This document shows positions 4,911 through 6,532 of a DNA stretch of 6,532 nucleotides, in pieces. Source of the DNA: Candidatus Woesearchaeota archaeon. GTDB taxonomy: Archaea > Nanobdellota > Nanobdellia > Woesearchaeales > WJKV01. A program made the position numbers and the translations under genes. The stretch lies in contig JAHWIA010000049.1 of the NCBI GenBank assembly GCA_019322855.1, forward strand, positions 1 through 6,532. Reading direction: 5' to 3'. Below the pieces are notes generated by a model. The model ran no database searches and was not told where the DNA came from. It saw only the letters and a list, made by a program, of their open reading frames with translations. How positions within the stretch are numbered: the first letter of the stretch is position 1; each line of letters begins with the position of its first letter.

Positions 4911-5873
4911 CTATTTTCCCTTATAAACCTTTCTGCCCGCACTCACTTTCCTGGAAAGGACCTTGTCCATCTCATTCAACACAGCGATGTCATTGATGTG
5001 GTTGCTGAACTTCATTACGCATCTTATTCCGTCCAATCTTCCGTCGATAAGCGCGAGCGCACCTAATCTGTCAACAATCGTGTGCCTGGCGATCTCTGCG
5101 TCATACTTTTCCTGCGCTTTCCATTGTTCTTCTGTGCTTACAGGCAAGAACACATTATCAACACTGAATCCATGGCCCAAGCCGTAGCTAGGATTTGCAA
5201 ATGCAGTCAAAAAAGACGCAAATCTATCCCTGATTGCAACAGGAAGAAAATTAAGATATTTCACATGCTCTGCATAACGTCTTGCACCTGCAAGTTCTTT
5301 TTTATAATTTTCAGGAGTCATCTCTATTTCAAAAGTCTGCTCACCTATAGGAAAATAATCAGTTGTCGCGTGCATGAATATGCCGTGATCTATCGGCAGG
5401 AAAGATAATTTATCAGTTATGAAGGGCTGTCTTAAAGTGAGCATAATATTCTCTTTGCCTTGTTCAACAACTCCCACTTCATCTAATTTCCTGCAAAGAG
5501 TCAATTCCTCATCGCCTGTGTTAGGAAATACTTCTGTATCAGTGAAATGAGTAAAATAAGGAATGTACTGTGATTTTTTCTTGGGAGGCATTCTTCTCAC
5601 TATAATGTACACATTGTCAATCCCATAGCCATACTTCAAGGTTGAAGTTACATGCTCCACATTGATGATCTTTGCAGGACCATCTTTCAATAAGATAGAC
5701 CTTCTGCACGGAACAGCATTTTGCAAAGAATGTTTAACATTACCCCTCACTGTATTGAAAAGAATGCCGGTATCTTCAGAAGCAGGATGGAAAAGCGCAT
5801 TAATTGGATTTCCGCTGTAGAAGCATAGGCCTTCAAGCTCGAAAGTCTTACCTATTGTTTTCTGTAATGACAT
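4911..5873 (-). CDS. LpxC-like UDP-3-O-acyl-N-acetylglucosamine deacetylase homologue (320 aa)
   Basis: LpxC is the zinc amidase that commits UDP-acyl-GlcNAc to lipid A. The two-domain layout is complete. Domain I has LEGLCFYSGNPINALFHPA (13-31), GILF (36-39) and NVEHVTSTL (71-79). Domain II has GFSVDNVFL (235-243), HTIVDRLGALAL (264-275) and FSNHIND (289-295). By comparison with E. coli, the zinc ligands H79, H238, D242 correspond to H74, H264, D268, the catalytic base E78 to E73 and H265 to H292, so it looks active. Differences: E. coli K239 becomes T265, the substrate-contacting RTF segment reads RRY (198-200), and there are roughly 20 extra residues (about 211-230) before the GFSVDN strand. 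The substrate may therefore be another N-acetylated sugar lipid. The gene has a leaderless-type promoter (TATA 26 nt upstream) and is followed by two lipoprotein genes. Confidence 0.88.
   Translation of the reverse strand: MSLQKTIGKTFELEGLCFYSGNPINALFHPASEDTGILFNTVRGNVKHSLQNAVPCRRSILLKDGPAKIINVEHVTSTLKYGYGIDNVYIIVRRMPPKKKSQYIPYFTHFTDTEVFPNTGDEELTLCRKLDEVGVVEQGKENIMLTLRQPFITDKLSFLPIDHGIFMHATTDYFPIGEQTFEIEMTPENYKKELAGARRYAEHVKYLNFLPVAIRDRFASFLTAFANPSYGLGHGFSVDNVFLPVSTEEQWKAQEKYDAEIARHTIVDRLGALALIDGRLDGIRCVMKFSNHINDIAVLNEMDKVLSRKVSAGRKVYKGK
4920..4927 (-). promoter_or_regulatory. TATA box of lipoprotein 2, inside the lpxC-like gene
   Basis: TTTATAAG on the minus strand predicts a start near 4898 and a leader of about 14 nt holding the SD. 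The box is made of the codons for the final residues VYKGK of the LpxC-like protein, so the 3' end of that gene serves both as coding sequence and as promoter. The match with the lipoprotein 1 promoter supports its being real. Confidence 0.6.
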
Positions 5874-5894
5874 GTCTTAAAGAGTTTGGGATTC

Positions 5895-5903
5895 ATTTTA
5901 TAA
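5895..5903 (-). promoter_or_regulatory. TATA box of the lpxC-like gene
   Basis: TTTATAAAA on the minus strand is centred about 26 nt before the ATG at 5873. There is no SD, so a leaderless transcript is predicted. It lies back to back with the permease promoter. Confidence 0.7.
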
Positions 5904-5935
5904 AGGTTATTACTTCTTTTAAATACTAACAATTC

Positions 5936-5943
5936 TTTATATA
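5936..5943 (+). promoter_or_regulatory. TATA box of the permease gene
   Basis: TTTATATA is centred about 28 nt before the ATG at 5968, again without an SD, predicting a leaderless or near-leaderless message. Confidence 0.65.
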
Positions 5944-5967
5944 CATATATTTGAATCTCATTCTCAT

Positions 5968-6532
5968 ATGGCAGAGCTAAAGAAAGTACTTTCATTTCGG
6001 GCGATTCTACTGATAACTGTGAATTCTATTATGGGAACCGGCATCTTTTTCCTGCCGGCAGTAGGTGCGAGAGTAGGAGGTCCTGCGAGCCTGCTTGCCT
6101 GGATTGCATTGTCATTGTTGTGCATCTATATTGCAATGTGTTTTGGCGAACTGACTTCTATGTATCCAAAGTCAGGAGGCATCTATGAATTCTGCAAGCA
6201 TGCTTATGGAAGATTCTTTTCATTTTTGATAGGATGGACAACATTCATCGCAGGCAATGTGACAATCGCGATGCTTGTTGTCGGCGCAATACAATACTTG
6301 CTTCCTGTCAAAGCGCCTTTACTTACAATACCTGTCTGCTTAGTTTTCATCTTGATGTTCAACTATATTGCGTTCAGGGGGATGAAGACGAGCGCAGTCA
6401 TGCTTATTGCATTCGCATTCATTACCTTGCTCGCAGTTCTTGGTCTTGCTATTCCAGGACTTTTCAGGATGGACCTTGCAAACTTCACTCCGTTTATGGT
6501 ATTCCCTGCGACAAGTATCTTTGTGACAATCT
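5968..6532 (+). CDS. APC-family amino-acid permease, N-terminal part (188 residues, cut by window edge)
   Basis: This is an integral membrane transporter of the amino acid-polyamine-organocation superfamily. The first 188 residues are in view and the frame is open at the right edge. The N-terminus MAELKKVLSFRAIL leads into helix 1 with the unwound substrate-binding motif NSIMGTGIFFLP (19-30), which corresponds to the GSGIF-type motif of the family. Helix 2 follows at about 40-58, then the conserved loop GELTSMYPKSGGIYEFCKHAYG (60-81), typical of APC proteins. Further hydrophobic segments lie at about 84-111, 118-136 and 142-165. The start is set by the TATA spacing and by direct entry into helix 1. 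Substrate specificity cannot be read from this part. It diverges from the lpxC-like gene, and a functional tie to it is not evident. Confidence 0.92.
   Translation, partial: MAELKKVLSFRAILLITVNSIMGTGIFFLPAVGARVGGPASLLAWIALSLLCIYIAMCFGELTSMYPKSGGIYEFCKHAYGRFFSFLIGWTTFIAGNVTIAMLVVGAIQYLLPVKAPLLTIPVCLVFILMFNYIAFRGMKTSAVMLIAFAFITLLAVLGLAIPGLFRMDLANFTPFMVFPATSIFVTI

Larger units (their letters stand above)
4304..4935 (-). repeat. Tandem duplication unit B (lipoprotein 2)
   Basis: This is the second copy of the promoter, signal-peptide and terminator frame described at 3527-4298. It is about 140 bp shorter than unit A because the mature protein is shorter. Its promoter end lies inside the last codons of the lpxC-like gene. 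Unit A ends inside the bleomycin-resistance-like gene, so the duplication boundaries fall in the two neighbouring genes. Confidence 0.75.

Noticed and set aside
5082..5408. Cysteine-rich 108-aa plus-strand frame inside the lpxC-like gene
   Set aside because: Antisense shadow of conserved LpxC coding sequence; the cysteines do not form a recognisable metal motif.

Overview
The window looks like AT-rich chromosomal DNA from an archaeon, most plausibly a DPANN-type lineage (Woesearchaeota or Nanoarchaeota-like); that placement is inference. Visible support: four genes (mazG-like, the bleomycin-resistance-like gene, lpxC-like and the permease) have a TATA-like box centred about 24-28 nt upstream of the start codon and no Shine-Dalgarno (SD) sequence, the usual layout of archaeal leaderless transcripts. 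Internal or later genes have SD sequences. Genes end in T-rich tracts, proteins are lysine-rich, and genes are packed with gaps of under 100 nt or with overlaps. No rRNA, tRNA, CRISPR array or insertion sequence is visible.

Layout. (1) 38-505, +: small flavodoxin. (2) 506-3049, -: a tight five-gene run transcribed mazG-like > T4 endonuclease V-like pyrimidine-dimer glycosylase > UvsE-type UV endonuclease > a 130-aa protein resembling a phage-associated family > TspO. (3) 3134-3547, +: bleomycin-resistance-like (VOC fold) protein, divergent from mazG. (4) 3544-5873, -: an envelope block transcribed lpxC-like > lipoprotein 2 > lipoprotein 1. (5) 5968 to the right edge, +: amino-acid permease of the APC family, divergent from lpxC.

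How the genes may work together. The five-gene run combines two mechanistically different enzymes for UV photoproducts (a DNA glycosylase/AP lyase and a direct damage endonuclease) with a nucleotide-pool enzyme and a tetrapyrrole-binding membrane protein linked to light and oxidative stress in bacteria. It reads as a light or UV-damage operon. The endonuclease V-like gene and the 130-aa gene both have phage-type relatives, so part of the operon may be of viral origin.

The envelope block holds a homologue of LpxC, the committed lipid A enzyme. It keeps the metal ligands but differs at substrate-contact positions. Next to it are two lipoproteins whose promoter, SD, signal peptide and terminator are near-identical while their mature parts barely resemble each other. 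That is a tandem duplication with conserved ends and a diverged middle. An LpxC-like enzyme in an organism with archaeal promoters, beside possibly LolA-like lipoproteins, is the most puzzling part of the window.
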